Source: Paenibacillus mendelii (GTDB taxonomy: Bacteria; Bacillota; Bacilli; Paenibacillales; Paenibacillaceae). Taken from it: a stretch of 64,000 bases of DNA. The stretch is from positions 248,001 to 312,000 of the forward strand of contig NZ_JANHOF010000003.1 in the NCBI RefSeq assembly GCF_024498075.1, given 5' to 3'. The position numbers and the translations under genes were made by a program. A model generated the notes under the pieces. The model did no database searches. It was not told where the DNA came from and worked only from the letters and a program-made list of their open reading frames with translations. Within the stretch, counting starts at the first letter, position 1; every line of letters begins with the position of its first letter. Shown here piece after piece: positions 36,355-43,385 of the stretch.

Positions 36355-37062
36355 ATGTTAACCGACATACATTGCCATATTCTGGATGGCATAGACGATG
36401 GTGCGAAGGATTTGCAGGAATCGCTGGAGATGGCTAGAATCGCCCTACAGCATGGGACTCATCGGATTGTGGCTACGCCGCATTTTTTCGAGGGCTGCAT
36501 AACACCGCGCGACCTTCTGCAGGAGAAAGTAGAGCTGCTGCAGCAGGAGCTGGACCGGCAGGAGATCGCCGTAAAGATATCCACCGGCCACGAGGTTCGG
36601 TTGGAAAGCGCCGCTTTTATTCAAGACCATCTGCAGAAGGAGAGCTTCTTCTATTTGAATGCAGCCGACAGCTTCGTCCTCTTGGAACAAAGATGGGACA
36701 GATACTGTCCGGATACCGAGGAAGTGTTGGATTGGTTTCTGAAACGAGGGACGACCCCAATTATTCCGCATCCGGAGCGGCACTTTTTCTTCCGGGATGA
36801 TCCTGAACTGCTATCGCGCCTTATTGCTCAGGGCGCTTGGACCCAGGTTTCGGTCGACAGCCTGCTCGGCACGAACGGGGCAGAGGCCCAGGCGTTCGGC
36901 CGCCAGCTCATTGAACGGAACGAGGTCCACACCTTGGCCTCAGACGCTCATAATATCGTCCGCAAGCCGAATTTGTCCGAAGGTATACGCCTTGTAGGCG
37001 AATGGGCGGGACCGGCGCGCGTGCAGGAAATTACGGAACGTTCACACCGTGTCGTTGAATAG
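36355..37062 (+). CDS. PHP-domain protein tyrosine phosphatase, CpsB/YwqE type
   Basis: 235 residues, full length for the family. Metal-dependent phosphotyrosine phosphatase that resets tyrosine kinases controlling polysaccharide chain length. Seen: DIHCHILDGIDDGAKD (metal His pair), IVATPHFFEG, TGHEVRLE, IIPHPERHFFF and TLASDAHNIVRKPNL, the five PHP metal-ligand blocks. Unlike typical loci it is not next to a kinase or capsule cluster. Confidence 0.9.
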   Translation: MLTDIHCHILDGIDDGAKDLQESLEMARIALQHGTHRIVATPHFFEGCITPRDLLQEKVELLQQELDRQEIAVKISTGHEVRLESAAFIQDHLQKESFFYLNAADSFVLLEQRWDRYCPDTEEVLDWFLKRGTTPIIPHPERHFFFRDDPELLSRLIAQGAWTQVSVDSLLGTNGAEAQAFGRQLIERNEVHTLASDAHNIVRKPNLSEGIRLVGEWAGPARVQEITERSHRVVE

Positions 37063-37112
37063 ACAGCGATCGCAATCCTTCTAAGAATAACTTCTTCGAG
37101 AAACAAACAAAC

Positions 37113-37157
37113 AAACAGCCCCCTCTTGCTGATATGCAAGTGGGGGCTGTTCTATTT
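37113..37157 (+). terminator. bidirectional terminator between convergent genes
   Basis: ACAGCCCCC..TTGC ... GCAA..GGGGGCTGT; T-rich on the + side and A-rich before it, so it can serve both the PHP gene and the convergent P-type ATPase gene. Confidence 0.75.
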
Positions 37158-37171
37158 GATAATGCTCATTT

Positions 37172-39382
37172 TTATTTACGCTTGCTAATTAGAATCGTGA
37201 GGCTGACGAGCGTGACGAAGATCGTCGCGCCCATGTCGGAGAGGATGGCGATCCACAGAGTGAGCCATCCTGGGATTGTCAGCAGCAGCGCGATCAGCTT
37301 CAAGCCAAGTGAGACCGCTATGTTGAAACGGATGACGCGGTTGACCTGCTTGGCGACGGATACCGCTTCAGGGAGCTTGCCCAGATGATCCTGCATAAGC
37401 ACGATATCCGCGGTCTCGATCGCGCTGTCGGTTCCTTTGCCCATCGCAATGCCGAGCTGGGCGGAGGCGAGAGCAGGCGCATCGTTGATGCCGTCGCCGA
37501 TCATCGCGACCTGGCCCCGCTGGGAAAGCTCCTTGATTTTGTTCACCTTGTCTTCAGGGAGCAGATTGCTATAGTAGTCGGTCACGCCGATGGCGGCCGC
37601 GACCTTCTCGGCCGTCTTCTTATGGTCGCCCGTCAGCATAACCGTATGCTTCATGCCGGCGCGATGCAGCTCGGCGATAACGGCTTTGCTCTCTTCCCGA
37701 ATTTCGTCGGCAATGCCGAACATGCCGAGCAGGCGCCATTCGTCTGCGACCAAGACGAGCGTCAGTCCTTGTTCCTTCAAGGCCGCGATCTGCTCCTGAA
37801 CGTCGGCGGGGAGGGTAAGGTGAGCGACGCTATTCTCATTGCCCAGCCAATACGGTGCTCCTCCAACTTGGGCTCGAATGCCGCTGCCGGGCACCGTTTC
37901 AATATCAGCTGCTTCCGCTGCCGGGATATTATGCCGCTCGAGCTCTCGCATGACCGCTTGGGCAAGCGGATGGGTTGAAGATTTCTCAATGGCACCGGCT
38001 ACCATCATGAAGCGTTCGTCATCGTAGCTGATGATCTTCTCTACATGGGGCTGTCCCTTGGTTAATGTTCCTGTCTTGTCAAAAGCGAGTGTATCGATTC
38101 TGCCTAGCTGCTCGAGGAATACGCCGCCTTTTATCAAGATGCCATTGCGGGCATTCCGCGTAATACCGGCTACGATTGCGATCGGAGACGATAATACCAA
38201 TGCGCAAGGACAGCCGACGATGAGTACGGCTAATCCTTGATAGAGCCACTCGCTCCAATCTCCGCCGAAGAGCAGGGGAGGAACAATGATGACCAGAGCA
38301 GCTATGATCATGATCAGAGGCGTATAGTATCGCGCGAATTTATTAATGAAGAGCTCGGTCGGTGTCTTCGTTTCCTGTGCTTCTTCGACCAGATGCAGGA
38401 TTCTGGCAAGGGAGGAGTCCTCGTATGCTTTGTCGATGCTCACCCGAAGGACGCCTTCGTTATTCAGGCTTCCGCCGAATACTATTGCTCCTGCAGCCTT
38501 ATCCACCGGCAGCGATTCACCAGTGATGGCGGCCTCGTTGACCGAGCTTGCTCCTTCCAATACGGTTCCATCGGAAGGGATCTTCTCGCCGGGCCTGACG
38601 ATGACGATGTCGCCTGCCAGCAGTGATGCGACCGGGACGATCGTTTCGTGACCGTTCTCCACTTTAACGGCTTCCTTAGGCGCTGCCTTCAGAAGAGACT
38701 CCATTGAACGCCTTGCTTTCTCCATGCCCAAGCCTTCCAGAAGCTCATTCAAGCCGAATAAGATGGCGACGAGTGTTGCTTCCTTCCATTCTCCGATGGC
38801 GATTGCACCGATGAGGGCAATCGTCATAAGGGTATCAATGTTGAAGCGTAAGGCAAACAAATTCCGAAGTCCGCGCATAAACGTCGAGTAGCCGCTTATA
38901 ACGGTTGCGACAAGATAAAGTCCGATCTGGACATTGCTGCCGAGAATGCCATCGGACAAGATGACGGCCACATAGATGATAGCGGAAAGCGCAAGAAGCT
39001 TGATCATAAGTGAATTGCCATGCCCGTGACTATGGGAATGATCATGGCCGGAGTGATCGTGACCCGCATGATCGTGACCCGCATGATCGTGACCGGAGTG
39101 ATCGTGACCTGAATGATCATGTCCTGCATGATCGTGACCGGAGTGATCATGCCCCCCGTCTATGTGTGCATGTTTGTGTGCCGGCTGCGGTTTCTCGATA
39201 TAGGCATGCTCCTTCTTCAGTATGCGTTCAACATCCTGCAGCGACACGCGCGAATCGAGCTTTAGCTTCCCGGTCGTATAGATGAGCTGGGCATTGCCGC
39301 CGTGCTCGAGCTTTTTAATCTGCTCTTCCAACGACAGCGTGCAGTTTCCGCAGGATAGTCCCTTCACCCTGTATTCGTTCAT
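37172..39382 (-). CDS. cadA: Zn/Cd/Co-translocating P1B-type ATPase
   Basis: 736 residues. Exports divalent metals at the cost of ATP. Order: N-terminal HMA-like domain with CGNC (11-14) in place of the usual CxxC spacing GMTCxxC; a His-rich region of eight GHDH(S/A) units (77-116); P-type core with TGES (287-290), metal-binding CPC in a membrane helix (391-393), phosphorylation DKTGT (435-439), GDGINDAPAL, and the final SLGLKLIALLL...LSDMGATIFVTL with the Zn-specific Lys and Asp. The CPC plus these residues point to Zn/Cd rather than Cu. Start at 39382 (MNEY) follows AGAGGGAATCC; a Met six codons upstream is less likely. Controlled by the operator at 39408-39427. Confidence 0.93.
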   Translation of the reverse strand: MNEYRVKGLSCGNCTLSLEEQIKKLEHGGNAQLIYTTGKLKLDSRVSLQDVERILKKEHAYIEKPQPAHKHAHIDGGHDHSGHDHAGHDHSGHDHSGHDHAGHDHAGHDHSGHDHSHSHGHGNSLMIKLLALSAIIYVAVILSDGILGSNVQIGLYLVATVISGYSTFMRGLRNLFALRFNIDTLMTIALIGAIAIGEWKEATLVAILFGLNELLEGLGMEKARRSMESLLKAAPKEAVKVENGHETIVPVASLLAGDIVIVRPGEKIPSDGTVLEGASSVNEAAITGESLPVDKAAGAIVFGGSLNNEGVLRVSIDKAYEDSSLARILHLVEEAQETKTPTELFINKFARYYTPLIMIIAALVIIVPPLLFGGDWSEWLYQGLAVLIVGCPCALVLSSPIAIVAGITRNARNGILIKGGVFLEQLGRIDTLAFDKTGTLTKGQPHVEKIISYDDERFMMVAGAIEKSSTHPLAQAVMRELERHNIPAAEAADIETVPGSGIRAQVGGAPYWLGNENSVAHLTLPADVQEQIAALKEQGLTLVLVADEWRLLGMFGIADEIREESKAVIAELHRAGMKHTVMLTGDHKKTAEKVAAAIGVTDYYSNLLPEDKVNKIKELSQRGQVAMIGDGINDAPALASAQLGIAMGKGTDSAIETADIVLMQDHLGKLPEAVSVAKQVNRVIRFNIAVSLGLKLIALLLTIPGWLTLWIAILSDMGATIFVTLVSLTILISKRK
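39035..39154 (-). repeat. 15-bp tandem repeat encoding GHDH(S/A) x 8
   Basis: Eight in-frame 15-bp units inside the P-type ATPase gene, giving 16 His and 8 Asp in 40 residues. Codon usage is nearly identical between units, so copy number could change by slippage. Confidence 0.9.
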
Positions 39383-39407
39383 GCGGATTCCCTCTTTCAT
39401 AACCTAT

Positions 39408-39427
39408 ATATGAATACTTGATCATAT
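39408..39427 (-). promoter_or_regulatory. ArsR/SmtB-type metal operator
   Basis: ATATGA-8 nt-TCATAT, the arm sequence and spacing of CzrA/SmtB-type operators. It overlaps the -10 box of the ATPase promoter and its start site, so binding would block transcription. The ArsR gene at 40928 is the likely source of the repressor. Confidence 0.7.
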
Positions 39428-39454
39428 GATAGTTCAAATGCAACTGGCTGTCAA
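39426..39454 (-). promoter_or_regulatory. promoter of the metal ATPase gene
   Basis: Minus strand: TTGACA (39454-39449), 17-bp spacer, TATCAT (39431-39426). Perfect -35 and 5/6 -10. Confidence 0.75.
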
Positions 39455-39604
39455 ACCCATTTTATTAGTTTGAACGGATAAGGTGACGATCATCCAGCCC
39501 GTATTGGTATTGATGAAATGGTTCATCCTATGATACGTTAATATCAGCCAACAAAGAGCTCGTTTCACTCCCTTAGTCCATTTCGTCCGAGGAGGTCTAT
39601 TAGG

Positions 39605-40852
39605 ATGATGCCGCCTCAATATTTAAGGAGCTTGTTCCTCGTGGTTGTGCTTGCATGCAGCCAATTGTGGACGATGCCTCTAACAGCCGCGGAAGGCGAA
39701 TCCAAGGGGGGCGCGGAAGAAGAGCTCATAGCAGAGCCTGTTCTTCAAGCTGAATCTGCGATTCTCATGGATGCAAAAACCGGGGCGGTATTGTATGCGC
39801 TCAATGCCGACAAGCCGTTATATCCGGCAAGTATTACGAAGATCGTGACGGGAATTGTCGCTCTGGAGGCCGTCACGGATTTGAACAGTCTCGTTACCGT
39901 ATCGAAGGAAGCCAGGTACGAAGACGGCACACGGGTCTTTCTGGCCGAGGGTGAGCAGCAGACGCTTGAGAATCTCATTTATGGCATGCTGGTCAACTCT
40001 GGGAACGATGCTGCAACGGCCATTGCTGAATTTATTGACGGCACCAAGGAGAAATTCGCAGAACGCATGAACACCTTCGTACGAGACAAAGCTGGCGCCA
40101 CGCAAAGCCTCTTTATGAATCCAAGCGGGCTCCCCGACCCGCTGCAGGTAACGACCGCACTGGATATGGCGCATATTGCGCAATACGCGATGAAGAATGA
40201 GCAATTTCGAACGATTGTCGGAACCATGAAGCGGCCCTGGGCGGGTGCGGAATGGACATCAGAGCTTATTAACCACAATAAGCTGCTGGGAAGCTATGAA
40301 GGAGCAACGGGAATCAAGAACGGATATACGAACGCTGCCGGGTTCACGCTTGTTGCCTCGGCCAAGCGGGGAGAGATGGAGCTGATCGGCGTTATTTTGA
40401 AAGCGCCAACAAATAATGGGATCTATGCAGATATGCGTAAATTGCTGGACTACGGCTTTCAAGGCTTTCAACTGCAGAAGCTGTTCGACAGCGGCCAGAC
40501 CTACCCACAGACTGCTATGATGGAGGCCCCTTCTTATGTTGCTTCCGAAGAAATATGGGCGGTAATTCCCCAGGGGGAGCAGCCGGTTATTCGGGTTGAG
40601 CCGAGCGGCAATGTATGGGTCGAAACCTCGAAGGGCTCCACTGTAGCGGGGAAGATGACTGTGATAGAACCCGAAGCAGCGGATGAGCCCGCCTTGAAGA
40701 ACAGCAAGACCATAAGTGAAGAGACCGAGAGGCAAATCAACCTGTGGCTTATTCTTGTGTTCTTCTCTTGGCTGATCATGAATGCCTTCCTTGTGCTCAT
40801 TGCCTGCCTTCGTTATAGGCGGAAACGGAAGTATCGTTCACCAGAATGGTAA
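39605..40852 (+). CDS. D-alanyl-D-alanine carboxypeptidase (PBP5/DacF type)
   Basis: 415 residues. Trims the terminal D-Ala of peptidoglycan stem peptides. Signal peptide about 1-30; S11 peptidase domain with SxxK motif PASITKIV, SxN motif VNSGNDAATA and KTG-equivalent GIKNGYTNAAG (KNG instead of KTG); a beta-rich C-terminal domain; then a membrane helix LWLILVFFSWLIMNAFLVLIAC and basic tail RYRRKRKYR as anchor. GAGGAGG lies before the ATG. It diverges from the metal ATPase gene and shares the 222-bp intergenic region. Confidence 0.92.
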   Translation: MMPPQYLRSLFLVVVLACSQLWTMPLTAAEGESKGGAEEELIAEPVLQAESAILMDAKTGAVLYALNADKPLYPASITKIVTGIVALEAVTDLNSLVTVSKEARYEDGTRVFLAEGEQQTLENLIYGMLVNSGNDAATAIAEFIDGTKEKFAERMNTFVRDKAGATQSLFMNPSGLPDPLQVTTALDMAHIAQYAMKNEQFRTIVGTMKRPWAGAEWTSELINHNKLLGSYEGATGIKNGYTNAAGFTLVASAKRGEMELIGVILKAPTNNGIYADMRKLLDYGFQGFQLQKLFDSGQTYPQTAMMEAPSYVASEEIWAVIPQGEQPVIRVEPSGNVWVETSKGSTVAGKMTVIEPEAADEPALKNSKTISEETERQINLWLILVFFSWLIMNAFLVLIACLRYRRKRKYRSPEW

Positions 40853-40884
40853 TAACAGCTTCGTGCTCACTGCGCATTCTATGT

Positions 40885-40890
40885 TATAAT
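40885..40890 (+). promoter_or_regulatory. -10 box of ArsR gene promoter
   Basis: Perfect TATAAT 38 bp before the ArsR start; the -35 region is poor (CGTGCT at 17-bp spacing). No copy of the ATATGA-N8-TCATAT operator is seen here. Confidence 0.45.
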
Positions 40891-40927
40891 AGCTCTCAAA
40901 TAAGAGGCGAGGGATAGCGGGGACACT

Positions 40928-41296
40928 ATGACTGAAAAATTGATACAGGATGCTTGCGACGATACATGCAGTGGAACGGAGGCCGATGTTCTAGCCGTTC
41001 AGGAGAAGCTTATAGGCGAAGCGGCGGCAACCGAGCTGGCAGATTTGTTTAAAGCTCTGGGCGATCCGACGCGGGTCAAAATGATTCATGCGCTCCTCCA
41101 ATCGGAGCTCTGCGTACATGATCTAACGGTCGTTCTTGCGATGGGGCAGTCTGCCGTCTCCCATCAATTGCGGTTTCTTCGAAACCTGCGCATTGTCAAG
41201 CGCCGTAAAGTTGGGAAGACCGTCTACTACTCCCTTGACGACGATCATGTGGAGCAGATTTTTGTTCAGACCCTGCAGCATTTGAAGCACGACTAA
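40928..41296 (+). CDS. ArsR/SmtB family metal-responsive repressor (CadC/CzrA-like)
   Basis: 122 residues. Winged helix with LFKALGDPTRVKMIHALLQSELCVHDLTVVLAMGQSAVSHQLRFLRNLRIVKRRKVGKTVYYSL. Two kinds of metal ligands are visible. A CadC-like N-terminal Cys pair (CDDTC, about residues 9-13) with the helix-3 Cys of ELCVHD (CadC has ELCVCD, so one Cys is His here) forms a possible site. The C-terminal DDDHVEQIFVQTLQHLKHD provides the alpha-5 Asp/His Zn site. It likely releases the operator at 39408-39427 when Zn or Cd rises. The gene is 75 bp after the carboxypeptidase gene and just ahead of bdbDC. Confidence 0.9.
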   Translation: MTEKLIQDACDDTCSGTEADVLAVQEKLIGEAAATELADLFKALGDPTRVKMIHALLQSELCVHDLTVVLAMGQSAVSHQLRFLRNLRIVKRRKVGKTVYYSLDDDHVEQIFVQTLQHLKHD

Positions 41297-41367
41297 ATCA
41301 AGACTGGAGCGTCATCCTCATCAAGGGGGTGGCGCTCGTAATATGTCCGAATAAGGAGAGGTAACGA

Positions 41368-42090
41368 ATGGGTGAAGCAAGGAAAGGACAAGCAGTGAAG
41401 GGACAAGCCGTGAAAGGTTCTTCTAAGAGACCGCCGGTCAAGAAGGGCCCTAGAAATCTTATAATTTTTACAGCGATAATAGTTGTATTATTCGTGCTGA
41501 TGGTTGTGTTAAACCAAGCAGCTAAGGAGCCTGTAACGTTGGATAAAGCCCCTGATATTACGAATCAACCGGTGGAAGGCAGCCAGGAAGCCAAGGTTAA
41601 TATCGTTGAATTCGGCGATTACAAATGTCCGACGTGCAAAGCGTGGGGAGAACAAATTTATCCGAAGCTCAAGAAGGATTATATCGATACGGGGAAAGTG
41701 AAGTTCTCCTATATTAATGTACTGTTCCATGGTGAAGAATCGAAGCTTGGCGCCATTGCAGGCGAGTCCATCTGGGCACAGAATCCTGAGGCGTTCTGGC
41801 CATTCCACGAAGCATTGTTCAAGGCGCAGCCAGCGGTCAACCATGACGATCTGTGGCTTACACCGGAGAAGGTGCTGGAGGTTGCGGGTACCATCAGCCC
41901 GGCGATCGATGCCGATAAGCTGAAATCCGATATGGATTCCCAAGCGACGCTGCCTCAAGTAGAGCTCGATGAGAAGCTCGTGGAGGAGTTTAAAATTACA
42001 GGAACGCCGACGATCATGATCAACAAGGTCAAGCTGGACGATCCCTTTGATTATGACGCCATCGTCAAGCTCATCGAAGAAGGTCAATAA
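41368..42090 (+). CDS. bdbD: thiol-disulfide oxidoreductase, DsbA family (BdbD-like)
   Basis: 240 residues. Lysine-rich cytoplasmic N-terminus, membrane anchor about 31-50 (NLIIFTAIIVVLFVLMVVL), then an extracytoplasmic DsbA-fold thioredoxin domain with active site CPTC in FGDYKCPTCKAWGEQ and cis-Pro region GTPTIMINKV. Introduces disulfides into exported proteins; re-oxidised by the BdbC protein encoded 26 bp downstream. AGGAGAGG precedes the ATG. Confidence 0.92.
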   Translation: MGEARKGQAVKGQAVKGSSKRPPVKKGPRNLIIFTAIIVVLFVLMVVLNQAAKEPVTLDKAPDITNQPVEGSQEAKVNIVEFGDYKCPTCKAWGEQIYPKLKKDYIDTGKVKFSYINVLFHGEESKLGAIAGESIWAQNPEAFWPFHEALFKAQPAVNHDDLWLTPEKVLEVAGTISPAIDADKLKSDMDSQATLPQVELDEKLVEEFKITGTPTIMINKVKLDDPFDYDAIVKLIEEGQ

Positions 42091-42115
42091 CTATTATGAA
42101 TAGCGGGGGCGCAGG

Positions 42116-42526
42116 ATGAAACTTCGTGACTACACGCTGTATATGGCATGGATCGTAGCCATAGCGGCAACACTCGGAAGTCTGTATTTTAGCGAAATAC
42201 GCGGATATATTCCTTGCGAATTATGTTGGTATCAGCGCATTCTGATGTATCCGCTCGCTTTGATTCTGGGAATCGCAGCGTATAACACCGAGACTAGCAT
42301 CAAGAAATATGTGCTGCCGTTATCCGTGATCGGCGGTCTCATCTCACTGTTTCATTATTTGGAGCAGAAGGTGCCCGGATTTGCTGCAATTAAACCCTGT
42401 ACACAAGGCGTCCCCTGCAGCACCGCCTATATTAATTGGCTCGGCTTTATTACCATTCCGTTCTTGGCGTTAATCGCCTTCACGCTCATTACGGTGCTCA
42501 TGCTGCTGACTAAATCCGAAAAATGA
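42116..42526 (+). CDS. bdbC: disulfide bond formation protein B (BdbC)
   Basis: 136 residues, four membrane helices. DsbB/BdbC family quinone-dependent oxidase: first active Cys pair in IPCELCWYQRI and second in IKPCTQGVPCSTAYINWLG. Passes electrons from BdbD to quinone. AGGATG-type ribosome site just before the ATG; operon with bdbD. Confidence 0.94.
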   Translation: MKLRDYTLYMAWIVAIAATLGSLYFSEIRGYIPCELCWYQRILMYPLALILGIAAYNTETSIKKYVLPLSVIGGLISLFHYLEQKVPGFAAIKPCTQGVPCSTAYINWLGFITIPFLALIAFTLITVLMLLTKSEK

Positions 42527-42609
42527 AAGGATTCTAATAAAAAATAAAGAGGAAAAAGACGGAAATCCTCGAATTAGACTATTTAGAGTAAGCAGGATGA
42601 CACATAGAA

Positions 42610-42733
42610 GCCTAATTCTCCAGCACAGGAGAAACGGGGGACCCAACCTGGGTGAATTCATCTTCCATGGGAAGATAATAGGGACCTTCAACCGAACCCC
42701 TCAGCTAACCTCGTAGGCAACGAAGGGAGAAAG
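42610..42733 (+). ncRNA. ydaO-type c-di-AMP riboswitch
   Basis: Conserved ydaO/yuaA core is readable: ACAGGAGAAACGGGGGACCC, TGGGTGAATTCATCTTCC, TAGGGACCTTC, CCGAACCCCTCAGCTAACCTCGTAGGC. P1 candidate: TTCTCC (42616-42621) with GGAGAA (42726-42731); the latter lies in the Shine-Dalgarno region (GAAGGGAGA) of the following gene. High c-di-AMP normally turns such switches off. The class is known for controlling wall hydrolases, matching the gene downstream. No terminator hairpin was seen between it and the start codon. Confidence 0.88.
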
Positions 42734-42738
42734 TCAGT

Positions 42739-43203
42739 TTGAAAAAAGCTTTAGTATCATTAGTAGCAGGGGTCATGTTATTTGCAGGGGGAGGAAGTGT
42801 CTTTGCAGGGCAAACGCCATTGAATGAATCCGTATCTGAGGTTATCGGCACGCCGTACAAGTGGGGCGGAACAACAGAGAAGGGATTCGACTGCTCGGGA
42901 TTCATCATCTATATCTTCGATCAGTTCAAGGTGAAGCTGCCAAGAACATCCAGTACGCAAGCGAAGACGGGTACTGAAGTGAGCAAGGACGAGCTCCGTG
43001 AGGGTGACCTCGTATTCTTCAATACGAGCGGCAATGGCATTTCCCATGCGGGAATTTATATGGGGGATGGGAAATTCGCTCATTCATCCAGCAGCAAGGG
43101 TGTTGTCGTCAGTAAATTAAGCGATTCCTATTACAAGGACCGCTATGTAACGGCTCGGCGCGTGATATCTTCCGAAACGTATTCCTCGATCGTCAAAGGT
43201 TAA
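42739..43203 (+). CDS. NlpC/P60 family cell wall endopeptidase
   Basis: 154 residues. Signal peptide about 1-24 (SLVAGVMLFAGGGSVFAG), then a single NlpC/P60 domain: catalytic Cys in KGFDCSGFIIYIFDQF, His in ISHAGIYMGDGKFAHSS. Cleaves D-Glu to diamino acid links in peptidoglycan. It has no extra SH3 or LysM modules, so targeting is minimal. TTG start at 42739 behind GAAGGGAG, which is embedded in the riboswitch P1 region. Confidence 0.9.
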   Translation: MKKALVSLVAGVMLFAGGGSVFAGQTPLNESVSEVIGTPYKWGGTTEKGFDCSGFIIYIFDQFKVKLPRTSSTQAKTGTEVSKDELREGDLVFFNTSGNGISHAGIYMGDGKFAHSSSSKGVVVSKLSDSYYKDRYVTARRVISSETYSSIVKG

Positions 43204-43237
43204 TAAGAAAGAGGATTCAACTCATAACAGCGAATGA

Positions 43238-43266
43238 AGACCGGAGACCCTCCGGTCTTTTTCTAT
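43238..43266 (+). terminator. intrinsic terminator
   Basis: AGACCGGAG-ACC-CTCCGGTCT followed by TTTTCTATTT; terminates the NlpC/P60 transcript. Confidence 0.85.
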
Positions 43267-43385
43267 TTATTTTCATGAAGGGGCACGTCCAAATAAAAGT
43301 TGTTTACGTGGCGATGCAATGCGACTAGAATGCTATTGAAGGCGCTTTCTAAGGATTATATGATACTTCAATCGGGGGAGATTCG

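Noticed and set aside
41314-41338. Hairpin between arsR and bdbD genes
   Set aside because: GAGCG..CGCTC stem has mismatches and no T tail; too weak to call a terminator.
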